DNA from: Armigeres subalbatus
Taxonomy: Eukaryota > Arthropoda > Insecta > Diptera > Culicidae
Assembly (NCBI RefSeq): GCF_024139115.2
Contig: NC_085140.1
Span: 25,327,956-25,391,955, forward strand
Reading direction: 5' to 3'
Length of the DNA stretch: 64,000 nucleotides
Shown: piece by piece, positions 44,931 to 57,169 of the stretch
Position numbering within the stretch: the stretch's first letter is position 1
Layout: every line of letters starts with the position of its first letter
Program-made: the position numbers and the translations under genes
The notes under the pieces: generated by a model
Database searches by the model: none
Seen by the model: the letters and a program-made list of their open reading frames with translations, nothing else
Told to the model about the DNA's origin: nothing

Positions 44931-46150
44931 TTTAGTTTAACACATAAAACTTTGGAAGAAAGTTCGTTTCGGTCCATATATTTCCGAATTCTAATTTGGT
45001 GCTATAACGACAATATGGAAAATTTCCAAAATTTGCACTGTTTTAGCGGGAATTTGCACTGTTTTAGCGAATGGTTGAAAAGAACTTGCGGTGAGTTTTT
45101 CCGGATTTTTCATTCGCCCGATTTCCACAGATGTAATACAAAAGTCATCGGAGTCGAAAAATGTGTCATCGAGCTTTAGATTGAACATAAAACCATATGT
45201 CTCCTTCTCCTTCGAAAGTTTTGTTTTTATGGGCAATAAATATTTTTTTTTGGTTTACTAAAAGAATGAATAATAAATTCGATGAGTATTGATATATCTT
45301 TTGTATATACAATTATACATCTCTATTAGGACATATTTTTTAGTGATATATTTGGAACGGTCTTATTTTTTAATATGAATATGAAAAGGCACATTTTTTC
45401 GTCTACATATATCTCTATCTGAAGCGAAAACCAGAAACCGTACAGATTTAATAGGTGACAATGCAGCAGATAATAGAATAACTAAAACCAGCGCTTTACC
45501 CCAACTTGATCATGCATAGCAAGAAATTCGCTTGGTAACGTACATAATTGTAAATCTTGGCTTTTGTACTAATTTTTGTCCGAAATATTTTGTAATAAAA
45601 AGGATATTTGAGTTCAAGTATGATACATTATGAAAGGATAATCAGAGATATTTTTAGCAATGAATCATTTGCTTAAAATAACATGCTATTTTGATAACGA
45701 TTCGGCGCCTGTAAAATTTACATTAATAAGTTATTACCATTCATCAATAGGACAGCCATGTGCCTGATGGGCTTCGCAACGAACAAAAATGCATTAGTCC
45801 CTAATTAATCGCCCTCGAATTGATTAATTTCTCATTAGTATGGTTAGGCTCGATATCATGAGATAAAGCGCTGTCCGATAATGCGTCATGATCTCTGGAC
45901 CGAACTATATATCCCCACTAATTCAATTAAAGGGTAGGTGACATATGGATGCAACGAAAAACAAACAACATTCAAGCCACGTATCATATTAACGGCACAT
46001 AACCATGCTCACTCAAACTACTTGTTGACAAACAAGGGATTAATTATATATTTAGATCAATTAACAGACAGTTTGACCCTTGCAGAAACTCCGCCAGGTG
46101 AAAACAATCTGGCATCCCAGCGCCGACCGTGTGCCACGAACCTAAACCGT
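44931..46150. other. Upstream flank of Gadd45
   Basis: Mostly AT-rich and without frames of note. Bases 45735-46150 look single-copy and may contain Gadd45 regulatory sequence; no factor site is claimed. Confidence 0.35.
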
Positions 46151-46170
46151 TCGCGCACGATTCTCTCGTC

Positions 46171-46178
46171 TATAAAAG
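46171..46178 (+). promoter_or_regulatory. TATA box of Gadd45
   Basis: TATAAAAG lies 220 bp upstream of the Gadd45 ATG. About 32-35 bp downstream is the initiator-like CTACCAGTTC (46201-46210), a suitable TSS position. Confidence 0.7.
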
Positions 46179-46397
46179 AGGCCGCTTTCTGCCTGCTAGG
46201 CTACCAGTTCAAGTTTTACAACTGACCAGTTCGCGTCGCACTTATCGCTAAACCAGTGAAGCAATCGCGCTCTCGCCCTGAGTCTAAGTCGCGTCGAACG
46301 CCAACACAAACAATCAACCAACCAACCTTGGATTACGCAACATTTCGCGGATTTCTATCATCACACAGTGACAAACAACACAGCCAAAGCTAATAAA

Positions 46398-47047
46398 ATG
46401 GTTGTAACCGCCGTTAGAGGAACGATGAGTATGGGATCGTCATTTGAGTACAAGAAGAGCGCTGCCGAAGCAAGTGCTAGTGGAAGCCTGAGTGAAGTGG
46501 AGATCGGATTGGTGGCAAAGCACGCGCTGATGCTTGCCAACATCGAAAACCGCCTGATTATGGGCTTATCGGACGCGATTAGCAATCTCGCCAAAACGCC
46601 AGAGGAGTACTTGTTTTGCTTCTTGGCGCCACCCAAGCCCGGAGACAGTGCCACCCACATACACGAGGTGCTGCTGCAGGCGTTCTGCTTCGAAAACGAT
46701 ATTTACATAATTAAGGTGAGTTTCCAAGAAACGATTTCATCAGATTTCTTATCACGTCGGGTTGAGGGCAAACATACCCAATGACCTCGCACCTATTTAA
46801 TATGCATTTACGTACCCGATATTAATAAACCTTTATTTTCTCCTCTCCCTTGCAGGTTGACAGTGCAGAAAAACTGAGCCGACTGCTTGGCTCCAGCACG
46901 GTGCAATCGTGTGCACTGATCCAGAAGACCTGGTCCGCGGACCACCAAACCGAGGTGCTTTCCAAAGTCGAGGACAAACTCGTAGACTACTGCGAAGAAC
47001 ATTGGGAGGAGTCGGTCAAGCCAATCGTCAAGCTGCCAGAAAAGTAA
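46398..47047 (+). CDS. Gadd45: Gadd45 family stress-response protein, 2 exons
   Basis: Growth-arrest and DNA-damage-inducible 45 homologue: in animals a small acidic protein that binds and activates the MAP3K MEKK4 and takes part in stress, JNK/p38 and DNA-repair responses. Exon 1 is 46398-46715 and exon 2 is 46856-47047; the 140-bp intron has a GTGAGT donor and a CCCTTGCAG acceptor in phase 0. The protein is 169 aa (family about 160). It has a Ser/Ala-rich N-terminus (1-32), then an L7Ae/L30e/Gadd45 fold with EEYLFCFLAPP (69-79), HEVLLQAFCFENDIYIIK (89-106), the equivalent of the vertebrate SFCCENDI block, then VDSAEKLSRLLG and VDYCEEHW. The start was chosen as the first ATG, in good context (AAAATGG). 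Likely stress-inducible, with a compact TATA promoter. Its neighbours are repeats and minisatellites. No defects were seen. Confidence 0.93.
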
Positions 47048-47650
47048 CCGGTGCAAAGGTCTACCGAAATCAGTGCCAACCTGATGGACACACCAAACAA
47101 AATTCGCGCGAAATATAGCGCATTCAACGCGGAAGATTTCCCCAGTCCGCGGAATCCACTCGCGTTCGGTGATACGGAATGCAAATTAGCACACGGCACA
47201 TGTGATAACCATCACCCTAGGTCGTACACAAAGTTTCAATATCTTTGGGGGTTTCCCTTGAGGTTGGATATTTGTCGAGAGTAAAGCAAACAGCTTTAGA
47301 ATATCAAACAGACCTTATTTGTGACAGTGCTGAATGTATCACTCGGAACGGTTGTGATTCTGGCTACAGTTTAGTCGTGAAGTAGAGGACATTAATCGTA
47401 GGAATTCCAATATGATTCAAATGATTGTTAGGAACTCTATTATTGCTTATGGAACAGCAGTTCAAGCAAGAAACAGTGATTTACAAACCTATGAATATGA
47501 TTTATGTTAAAGTGAAAAAAAAGTTATTTACAAAATATACATATATATAATCAACAAATCCAAAACAAGTTATTAATGCATGTCTCACAAAATATCACAA
47601 ATTCCATCATTTTACCTTCGGCGTTGTCAGCGTTTACAAAGCTGTGTGTG

Positions 47651-47656
47651 AATAAA
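47651..47656 (+). terminator. Candidate poly(A) signal of Gadd45
   Basis: AATAAA about 600 nt after the stop. No earlier canonical hexamer was noted between 47048 and here; the cleavage site is unproven. Confidence 0.4.
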
Positions 47657-47743
47657 ATTCAAAGTGATGTTTTTGGGTAAACGACGACAAATTTGTGCTA
47701 GTCTAAGTATACATTATGTTCACTCGAATCTCACCGAAAAAAA

Positions 47744-47860
47744 ATTCACAAGTGTAAGACCAACTGATCGGTTATGTAAAATATGTCAGATATCACTTTT
47801 GTTATCTAAAGACTTTTAGCATAGTTTGCACAGCCGATCAGTTGCTTTACACTTGTGAAT
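47744..47860. mobile_element. 117-bp foldback MITE
   Basis: ATTCACAAGTGTAA and AACTGATCGG at the left are inverted at the right (CCGATCAGTT, TTACACTTGTGAAT). The spacer is about 55 bp. It lies just past the Gadd45 poly(A) candidate. Confidence 0.65.
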
Positions 47861-50082
47861 ATTTGTCGTATAGCTCGCCACTAAGTTCGTATCACTCAGT
47901 TGAAAGATGCTTCGCTCAGATCAGTGACCGAAATCGTAAACAGATTCCGTTATATCTCGATAAGCCATGTGATTTGGATTGGTATGCCTCGTTACTGATT
48001 TGGGTTAGGTTGAAGGGCTTCAACCTTACGATAATAAGTTGTTTACATTCATGTAAAATAATGCTTCGCGTGCTAGTAGGTTCAAGAATAGAATGTCACA
48101 TTCTAATTCAACAACACAGTGTACATAATAATTCTACAAAAGCAAAAAAAAAAAAAAATAATAAAAAATGGTAGAAACTAAATACTTATTTGCATCCATA
48201 ATTGAGATATCCATTGATTTGTTTCCGAAATCTGATTTATTGACCATTTGGAAAATATAACTTAGTTGGTTTCATCATTTTTATGTTTCGTGACATATTT
48301 ATGGAGGTAAAACTGAATATTTGCTAACCATCAACCACGTGAAGTAATTATGTAAGGTATAAGATTTTCCATTTTTTTTGTTTGATGCGAGCTATAAAGC
48401 GGATCATAACTTACAAAATTAGTTCATGGCTCCAAAGGAAAATTTTGAGAATTCGATAATTACAGAAATAAATCTCAAAACCACGTGTTTTGGGGGCTTT
48501 CTGCAGTTTTACTCATTTTTTGTGCTTTCACACGTTCCACACTAAGGTTAATGCGTATTTGTTAATTCTCAAAAAGTCTCATATTTTGATCAATTATTAA
48601 AATAATTAACTAATGATATGAAAGAGGAAAAACAATGTCGTATAAAAAATGTTCTATTATATCTCGTTTGTCACAAATCGATAAACCTGGAAAATTTTGA
48701 TTCTCTCTTAGAAGCGATCGTTCAGTTACGGTTGACAACTGGAACATCGCAGCAAATTTTGAACTATTAATAGTTTCTTTGTCTTGTCCCCACACAAAAC
48801 CAAACTGAGAACACATGCGCATGATTATAAGGAAATTCTCCATTTTGTACAACTTATCTATTCAACCACACCAAATGTCAACACGAAGGAAGCCATTTTG
48901 TAGATCTTTTATGAATTTCAGCTAAATGTTGTCATTGTATTGATAAAATGAACACACACAACACCACATGTGATATTATCTGATATGATCACGCATTTCT
49001 GTGAAGTAACAATTTCTCTGTTCAAAAATTTATTCATTTATGTATTCAGAGATCTCACTATTTACAATTATCTCTGGCTGAAAAGATTGGTAAATGACTT
49101 AGTCTTTCATTGCATATGATCATCCCGGTAATCAATTATATATGCTGCAAAAACATAAACTGTTCAAACTGTTACATGCTGAATAAGTCGATCTCAAGCA
49201 ACAACTGCAGATATACTGCACATGTCGAAGAGACTCACGTTTATTCATTTGGTTGATCGGTCTTCGTAGTGTGATAACCAGTATGGGTCGCACTACAGTA
49301 GCCAGCTAACTGTCTGTCTGTATGAATTCGCGATCATTGCTTTATTTTCATGTCGTCTGATCATCCTATTATGAGCATAGGTGCTTAACAATAAACAATT
49401 GAGAGTTATGTTGAACACCAAAATAGAACCAAAAAAATGATACATTAATCAAAAACATGCAAATCATGTTTACTTCGATCAACCATAGCTCATAAGAACC
49501 GGTTCCATCTCTTGCAGATCTTTCACCGTGTTAATTTTCCTCTTCCTTCTTATTTTCGTCACACAAAATCGGCTAGCTGTCGAGAGGTGCGAAACTCACT
49601 CACACGAATCAAAAAATATATCGACGTTTGAGCAGGCCTTTGTTTTGACAATGACGATGATGCTTTTAATGACGACGACAAAGTGGCCGAATGGTTGCTT
49701 TGTGGAATGTTTGAAATTTAAAAAATGGAAACAGTTCTGCTACAAATAAAATATGATTACTGCATCAAAAGCACAACGGGCTATGGTTTCCTCTAAATAA
49801 CACTGGTCGTCAGTAAATTTGTATTCGCGATGCTCATGTGTTGCTATTGTAGTTTTCGACCTCTAAAATCGACTGGTGACTGGCGTTAGTTAATTGATTT
49901 GGAAAATTCCGAGATTTTTCGGTCACAAAATAGGACCTCCTTCATCGCTTTAACGGCGTTGAAGTTATTTTCATGTTTGCATGCAATCATAGAATAGATA
50001 TTCATTTTCATATAACATGCTTAGCATTTGAAATACTATGTTAAGACCAAAACCTAAGCTATTACGATATCTGCATATTGCC
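47861..50082. other. AT-rich intergenic DNA without supported genes
   Basis: Short frames only (for example 48610-48852 minus, 49528-49749 plus), none with motifs. An A-rich run lies at about 48143-48170. Confidence 0.4.
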
Positions 50083-50345
50083 TTCCTTAGTCGTGTGGTA
50101 AGATGCGCGGCCACAGAGCAAGACCATGGCTGGGTTCGATTCCCGATCCGGTCTAGGAAATATTCGGTTTAGAAATTTTTTCAACTTCCCTGGACATAAA
50201 GGTATCATTGTGTTAGCCTCATGAAATACAAATGCAAAATTGGTAACTTGGAAATCTTAGAAACTTCGCAGTTAATAACTGTGGAAGTGCATGAACACTA
50301 AGCTGCGAGGATGGAAGATGTAATGTCAAAAAGAAGAAGAAAAAG
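50083..50345 (+). mobile_element. Decayed Feilai-type SINE
   Basis: CCTTAGTCGTGTGGTAAGA (A-box region), GGTTCGATTCCCGAT (B box), TTAATAACTGTGGAAGTGC and a GAAGAAGA tail occur in the order of the copy at 8858-9151, with small deletions and more substitutions. TSD no longer clear. Confidence 0.8.
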
Positions 50346-50950
50346 TATGTCCCCAACAGTATTTTTCAGGCAAAATGGGCATCCCACGGGGAACGCTAAG
50401 TGTGTATGAAACCATATCAGCATATGGAGACGCATAGTACATTTGTGTAATGATTCATCCGTTTAATTTAATAAACGTACAAGTTACAAGAATGTGTATG
50501 GCACCTTGTATTACGGAAATCCTGTACCTAATTACATGTTGGGAAGTACGCGGTTTGGGTGGGCAACTCTTTCACGGTTATCTTTCTTTGCAAGATCGGA
50601 TGGAGTACGGATGCTATCATAAAGATTGTAGAAAATTTCGTTCTACTAACTTCAACGTCAGAAAAAATACAGATTCAGAAGTATTTCATGACGAAAATTA
50701 TCTTAGCATGTCCACACAAGTTAGAGCCCTTGCGTATTATATGCAGTTCAAAATAGTTTGATGCAGATGTTTAAGGCCAAATTGTTTTGTAGTTCAGATC
50801 AATAATTAATCAAGAATCAATAATCAATAAATTATTTGTCTTCCTCGTCAACTACCACTGGTATCAAACCGAAATCAGCTCAGGATGCCCATGTAAGTCC
50901 CTAGAGCCCTTGCGTGTTATATTCAGATTAGTTTGAAAACTATGTTCTTT
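50346..50950. other. Intergenic DNA with an unconvincing frame
   Basis: A 103-codon plus frame at 50450-50761 has no recognisable motif and no clear splice context. The sentence-like repeats AGAGCCCTTGCGT at 50725 and 50904 suggest a local duplication. Confidence 0.35.
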
Positions 50951-50954
50951 TTTT

Positions 50955-51130
50955 TTCTTCTATGGCTTTAAATTCGATGTGGAACATGGCCTGTTTTTCA
51001 ACTCATTATTGGGGTATATTAGTATTAGGGTATGCAGTCAGCCTACAAGTTCGATTCTCGGTTCGGTCTAGGATGTTCTCTGGTGGGAAACATTCTCAAC
51101 TTTTTCGGCATAGTGTATCCTTCGTACTAG
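50955..51130. mobile_element. Second-family SINE pieces in opposite orientations
   Basis: 50955-51003 matches the 3' end of the SINE at 19716-19970 read on the minus strand (TTCTTCTATGGC, GGAACATGGCCTG). 51020-51130 matches its head and middle read on the plus strand (GTTCGATTCTCGG, GGTCTAGGATGTTCTC). Likely two truncated copies or one rearranged copy. Confidence 0.55.
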
Positions 51131-51139
51131 CTGCGCAAA

Positions 51140-51240
51140 ATTTCACCGGTGGTGGCGTGATAGACCATTTTCAACTAGCGGCGGCGGCGTGGCGGCGTCA
51201 CGTAGTTTGTGATCGGCGGCGTAGGTCGGCGTGAACTAAG
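51140..51240 (+). repeat. GGCGGCG-rich short repeat
   Basis: Runs of GGC/GTGGCG triplets (GGCGGCGGCGTGGCGGCGTC) between the SINE pieces and the minisatellite. Not coding in any convincing frame. Confidence 0.5.
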
Positions 51241-51249
51241 TTCATGCTT

Positions 51250-51955
51250 CGAAAATTCATCCAATAATTTCTTCGGGAGTTCCTCCTAAAATTATTCTGA
51301 GAGTTCCTCCAGAAATTTCTCCGAGAGCACATACAGGAATTCCTTCAGAAGATGCTCCATGCTTCCGGAAGTTCCTCCAAGAATTTCGAAATGACTTCAG
51401 AAATGTCTCCGGAAGTTGCTCCAAGAATTCCTCTGGAGGTTTCTTAATACTTTCTTAAGAAGCTCCCCCAGGAATTCCTCCGGAAGTTCTTTTAGAAATT
51501 TTTCCGAAAGTTTCATCAGGGTTGATAAATTCTTTCATTCACTCTTCAGAAGATAAACCAGAAATTCTTCGGGAACTTTTCTTGGAATTTCTCGAAAAGT
51601 TCCTCCAAGAATTATTCCTGGAATTCCTACAAAAATGCCATCAAAATTCCTCCAAGAATCTCTCAGGAAGTTTCTACAAGAATATTCGGAAGTTCCCTAG
51701 GGTGTTTGTCCGGAAGTCCTTCGGGTAATTTCTCCGGAGGTTCCTACAGTCGGAAGTTCCTCAAGCAATTCCTCCAAATTTCCTTCATTTTTTTGTGGGA
51801 TCCAGAGTTTCCATATGAGCTACTGGGAAATGTTTCTGTAAATTCCACCAGCTCTTCCAAGAATCCCTCCAGGAATTTCCTGAGAAGCTGCTCAAGGAAT
51901 TCTCCCAGAAGTTCCTCCAGGAGCATCTTCGGACATTTCTTCCGGAATAGAGCAT
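51250..51955 (-). repeat. Diverged minisatellite, opposite polarity
   Basis: Imperfect repeats of TTCCTCCAGGAATTCCTCCGG (about 15- and 24-bp spacings), the complement of the unit at 41045-43200. Frames on both strands are by-products. Confidence 0.75.
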
Positions 51956-52164
51956 AAGCATTTTGACCGTACAATTCGTAGTTAATACTCCACGATTGAC
52001 TTGAACTTTCGGAATTGTACAGAAAACTAAATGAATAGGGCTTGGGTTAGCTATTCGTTCTCGATGTACAATGATAGGAAGCTTACATATTTTAAGCCAA
52101 TAACGGCGCCAGGGTCACCAGTAAGCCTTATGAGCAAAGTCGTAGGATTGCCAAGTTCTAGTTG

Positions 52165-52195
52165 GAATGTAGAGCCATAGAAGAAGAAGAAGATA
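52165..52195 (+). mobile_element. SINE 3'-end remnant
   Basis: TTCTAGTTGGAATGTAGAGC then a (GAA)n tail, the complement of the left end of the SINE at 19716-19970. Confidence 0.5.
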
Positions 52196-52485
52196 AATGA
52201 CGGCGGCCACGTCCTTGCGGTCATATAGGAAGGAAAGGATTGTTAGTTCGACTCTCGTTGCTACTAGAGCACCTCTCCATATCCACCATTGTCTTGAGAG
52301 AGAATACTGGATTAGTTAGGATATTATTCCGATCTGTGGGATAGGATATATTAACGTGCATATCCTACTCACAGTTCTAACCAAACAACGAATAATTAAC
52401 TTACCAACCGCACTAAGCAGAACAAAATATTTCGGTAGATTACGCAATAATTTTGTGCGTTGTTGAAAACACGGAAAAGGGTCGT

Positions 52486-52650
52486 ACACTTATTACGTAA
52501 GCTATTACGTAAACACTTATTACGTAACCTCCCCCCATGTAAGATTTTTTTCATACAATTAATTTTTATTCACATGGTGCGTAAGACAGAGGAAGAAACG
52601 ACAGATCCCCCCTCTTCTCATAAGTGTTAACATAATTTGTGTACGGCACT
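52486..52650. mobile_element. Small TIR element candidate
   Basis: CGTACACTTATTACGTAA at the left and, inverted, TTAACATAATTTGTGTACG at the right, with a tandem CACTTATTACGTAA near the left end and CCCCCC/CCCCCT runs inside. Short and imperfect. Confidence 0.4.
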
Positions 52651-52789
52651 TAAAATGTATTTTCTCATATACGAAAAACGATTAATCGCGTACTAATTAC
52701 TTTGCTTACCGACCGCACAAAACAGAACTAAATCAATCGGATTACAAAAACGTGCCGCGTCTTAAACGAAATATGATTGATCGCAAACT

Positions 52790-52985
52790 TAATTTTTTTC
52801 CGGAGTTCCTCCAAAACTACCTTAAAAAAATTCTCCAAGAAGTTTGTTCAAGAATTCCTTCGGAAGTTTCTCCAGGGATCATTTCGAATTTTTTTTTCAA
52901 GATTTCCTTTTGAAGAGAGTTCGTCTGGAAGTTCCTCCAGGAATTCTTTCGGAAGTTCCTCAAGCAAGCAACTGGTGTCTAGAAT
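52790..52985 (-). repeat. Second block of the TTCCTCC minisatellite
   Basis: Same unit and polarity as 51250-51955 (GGAAGTTCCTCCAGGAATTC at about 52930), separated from it by other DNA including the TIR candidate. Confidence 0.7.
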
Positions 52986-53427
52986 TTCCATAGGAGCTAT
53001 TAACTATTATTGTCTATACGTTCTACCTGTTTATGGAACAGGTAACCATTTTTAGTTAAGAAGTAACTCAATGTACTAAGTGGTACTAACGTAACAGTAA
53101 TACGCAATGTAAGATCAACTGAACGCCACATGCTTGGCGTACAATCAAGTTGAGCACAAAAAGCTTTCGCCAGTCTTACGATCCAAATCAAAACCATCAG
53201 CAGCGCTGCCGGAAGTTAAATTTAATATTTTGCTTTATGAGAAATGTTATGAAATGATTCAATCTTTGCGGACATTCACTCGTCCTCCACGCCCGTTTTC
53301 TCAGACTTTCTCTTTCTCGAGGATAGGGTGCTAAATGTCAATGAAGAAAAAAACATACGATTTGACAGCTCGGTACCAAATATGTTTCAAACAGCAGAAC
53401 AAAGGGAACCGAAGCGACAATCTTTAA

Positions 53428-53555
53428 TGCTGTCCAATGAGAGCTTGAAGTAGCTCGAAGTTTCTCCCTGTCCTGCTCATGCCCATTTGTTGACAAAAAA
53501 GAACAAGCAGGACGGGAACAACTTCTAGCTACTTCGAGCTGCTCATTGGACAGCA
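53428..53555. mobile_element. 128-bp foldback MITE
   Basis: GCTGTCCAATGAGAGCTTGA at the left pairs with the inverted right end (AGCTGCTCATTGGACAGC). The inner parts TCCCTGTCCTGCTC and AGCAGGACGGGA also pair. Confidence 0.7.
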
Positions 53556-53582
53556 CTTTTATCTTGTAACTAAAATAGCGTT

Positions 53583-54035
53583 ACCCGGCTATCGCTTTAA
53601 CCTGTTGCCAGGTAAGATTTCGGTCGACTTCTTTTCTTTATTGAGGCTTCGCCGCTGGTTAACCGTTAGAGTTGAAAATTCGTATTTTGGTGCGTTCACT
53701 TATCTGCCTGTTTTTCCAGATCCAAACTCGCAAAGGCAGCCCTTGCTTTTTTGATCCATGCGCCTATTTCGATCTTGGTACCGCCGTCTGACGCCATTTG
53801 GCTACCAAGGTATTGGAAGCTATCAACATTCTCCACTGATCGGACAGCGACAGGGAAACTGGAAGGAGTCACCGTGTTTAGATCCAACTATTTGGTTTTG
53901 TTGACGTTGATGAAAAACCTGCCGAGAAGGAACGCTCGGCAAGGTCGTTGAGCTTACTCTGCATATCAGAGCGCCGTTGCGCGAGGAGTGGAACGTCATC
54001 CGCCAATTCGAAGTCGTTTGGGTGCTCCATGGTTA
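53583..54035 (-). mobile_element. LINE fragment related to 22411-25974, internally deleted
   Basis: The minus strand reads the RT ORF 3' part: a LNDLAERS region, FQYLGSQMASDGGTK (about 53790-53835) and IKKARAAFASL. It then skips about 400 bp relative to the larger copy and ends with the NLTWQQVKAIA region at 53583-53640. Frameshifts are present. Confidence 0.8.
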
Positions 54036-55162
54036 TCCAAAGTTCCTGCTGTTGAGAAAACCTGCGTTAGGTCTTTCGTTATACAAACTTCAGGTGGTTA
54101 ACTCATGCTAACTATTTTTACATATACGTTAGCGCTTGGATACGGAAGTGGCGGGTAGGAAACCAACCACTGTATGTGATTCATTAACCGGTTTATCATA
54201 ACATTTTTCCTATTAATTAAGTAAACAAACAAAAATTGCAATTATCGAATGGAAGCTCGTAGCCAATCACGCTACAGTAAAGTAAATTTTCTGAGTCTGG
54301 ATTTATTTCAAGCGCTAGAGTAATAGTTTTAATAGTCGTGTGTTTTTATAGTTGTGGTAGTTTTGTTTTTACCCAATCTACGTATTAAACGCAGCAACCC
54401 ATGCATTGTATCAATTTGTTGACCTGTCATTACTCCAAATGGAAGAGAACTGGTTGAGAATTGCATCAAAATCGTTAAAGTATCACTAAAACACCTCATG
54501 TTTCTCTCTGCTATGCACCAATAGTTGCGGTAGTGTTACGGATTTGCAACTATAGGAACCCGAATTAAAAAATACCGCAACTTTCAGAACAATGCACCAA
54601 AAGGCGAACTCGAGTATGTTTCTGTGGTAGAGTGCGCTACGAGAGTTTGGGAGAAAAGTCGATAGAAGCGATTGTTTACATTCAAATTCAAATCTTCCCC
54701 ATCCAATTTACTTTACTTTTTATTATATGGTCATTGGTCACATGTTTTCCATTAGTAGTGGTTTCTAATAGACTTTAAGCAGATAGCTCTTGAGAAGTGC
54801 AATTTTGTCAGAAAAAACATATACAATCATATACAAGAAAACAAAATTTTCTCTCATTTTACGAATATTTCAACATTGAAAAGTGAATGAATCATGCAGA
54901 AAAAAAGTACTCCATCCCTATGCTTCCCATCCACTTTTTTCGCCAACGACACTTTTTTCATGGTTCTTATGACCACTAGATTGGAGGTATCACTTTAGGT
55001 AACAATGATGGATTCTGCAACGATTGGATAACTCTTTATATAATTGTATATAAAGTATATTGTATAATTGATGAGCTAAAGGTAAATGAAATGAAGTATA
55101 GACGTAGTGTAAGCGAATAAATAGTGGTGGATCATGCTTAGTTCCTCCACTATTGGGTCTTG
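54036..55162. other. Intergenic DNA, nothing recognised
   Basis: No supported feature. Confidence 0.4.
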
Positions 55163-55700
55163 TAGGGGAAGAGGCCCCAAAACGCCCCCCCGATGCAAAA
55201 CGCCTTTTGTGGTTTCCCTCATATTTACCGTCATTAATATGTCCGTAACAAAACTAGATCTAAAATTATGTAGGATAGGCGAAGAAAGTTTCAAAATAGT
55301 GCATGGGAAGGTCGGAAAAACCGAAAATTTCCACATTTTGAAGAAACATCTAACATTTTGGCGAGGCAAAACGCCCTAGTGGCAATAACCTACAAAGTAC
55401 TTGCGTCTCCACGGACTATCCATACTAGAATGCTGATTCGCCGACGCGTGGTACTTTGTTCCCTTGGAGCCGCCAGCTGAAAGGCGTTTTGCCTCATGAG
55501 TTTTCCGGCAACAAAATATCACCACTTTTTTGAAATGTGAATATTATCCATATGATTGAGATTTTTGACAATTTTTGAATGGCATCAACTAGCTATCTTG
55601 TTTAACTGATGTATAATGTAAAAATACCCATGAATAGCGTTACAAATAAGACAATAAAGCAGTGTTTGCTTAGCTATGGCATATTGCCCCCCTTCCCCTA
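55163..55700 (-). mobile_element. TA-flanked MITE, copy 1 (inverted relative to copy 2)
   Basis: Ends TAGGGGAAGAGGCC and GCCCCCCTTCCCCTA give a TIR of about 14 bp with TA at both borders. It is nearly identical, inverted, to 61719-62251. The interior has repeated GGCGTTTTGCC words. The mirrored ORFs in both copies are conserved because the copies are young, and show no domain. Confidence 0.82.
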
Positions 55701-57165
55701 CTCTATTTTGCTAAATCTTATGAATTCGCTTTCAAGAAATTTGAAAATTCTACAATCAAGCAAATGGCAAGAATAACGTTCTACACGTGTTAATATTTTA
55801 ACTGTATATTTCTTCCTCGGGAGCGATATTAGCAGATATCAAGCATTTAAAAAAAAAAGATTAATTCACCTGGTTGTGATGGTGCCTTTCTCGTTTATAA
55901 TAAAAATGTATCAAGATAAGTTCATTACGGGGGTCAAAACGGCATGCAGAAAATAATTTATGGCTTTATGGCGAAGAAAAATGTATATACGGTACCTTGA
56001 GCATCTCACAAGTTAGTGTTTATAATATAAACTTCCACAGCAAAATGGAATGATACTTCTTAATCTATAGACATACAAAATTCATTTTAGGGGCCGTCAA
56101 AACTTTTACATGTTTAAAATCGGTTAATCACTGTATCTTGTACATAATTGTTTTTGGAATGATGATATGGCAATTATTTTCAAATAGCATTTTTCAAGCT
56201 AAATTGTGAAAAAATAATTAATAAGAAGTCTAAGTGCTTTCATTTTTGATAAATCAGAAGCCAAAAATAGTGAAAACTCAAACACCATATTGTTTCAAAA
56301 TCTGAACATAATCCATAGTACTTTCAAAGCATTGAGAATGCATCTAACACTATTTTTAGAGCCTATTCTGACTACGAGCTTTATTACTTGATAAAGAGTA
56401 TCTTGATGTCAAAGTTCAAACATTCCATTTTAGTATATTATCATGCCAAATTATAAAACAGCTCGTAATATAAACGGACTATAGCATCGATGCTATGATC
56501 ATTATTACTTTCATCACATTTTAGAAAACCAAACATTCTTGGTGTGCATTAAGTATGATTCAAGTACATACTTAGAATGCTTGTAGAATAGATTGAATGA
56601 TCTTGGGGCAAGAGAACTAAATAATAAGAGACTCTTTTGAAGGATTTTGTAATCCGACCTCCATACTGTCGGTGAGAGCGATGACTCATTGTCACCCGAC
56701 GGTGAAAATTCTAACTACGGACAAATTATCCCAAAAGCCTATTGACAGTAGCATATGAGGAGCTAGCCTATGGTAGATAGAAATCGGTTAAGCTGCAAAC
56801 TAACAGGTTGACTAGATGTTTTGAACTGCTCTGGTTAAAGCAGAACTTGTCATCTTCTAGCTCACACTCTAATTTGTTTCTGAAAATCGAAAATCGAAAA
56901 TAATCCGAGCTACCAGAATTTGGATATTTGTAACTTTGCGGTGGCTGGCTATATTTGGATAGAACAATCAATAGGTTAAATTAATAGAGGTCTACACTAT
57001 CAATATCAATCAAGTCACTGTGGGAATAATATTTCAAGGTTTCAATTCAACTATATCCACAGAATTATATTTCAACAAGAGTAATGAATAATATTACTTT
57101 AAAAAATTAAGACATAATCGTAAGATATTAATCGTATTCGAATAATGAGTTAGTTTTCATAACGC
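55701..57165. other. AT-rich intergenic DNA, nothing recognised
   Basis: No supported feature. Confidence 0.4.
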
Positions 57166-57169
57166 AGTT

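Noticed and set aside
46368..46397. Upstream start for Gadd45
   Set aside because: The frame extends upstream only to a GTG; the first ATG in good context is at 46398.
50450..50761. 103-codon plus frame
   Set aside because: No domain, no convincing start context, and it lies between SINE remnants.
55076..55379. 97- and 81-codon frames, mirrored at 62035-62320
   Set aside because: They occur in two copies of a TA-flanked MITE; conservation reflects recent copying and no domain is seen.
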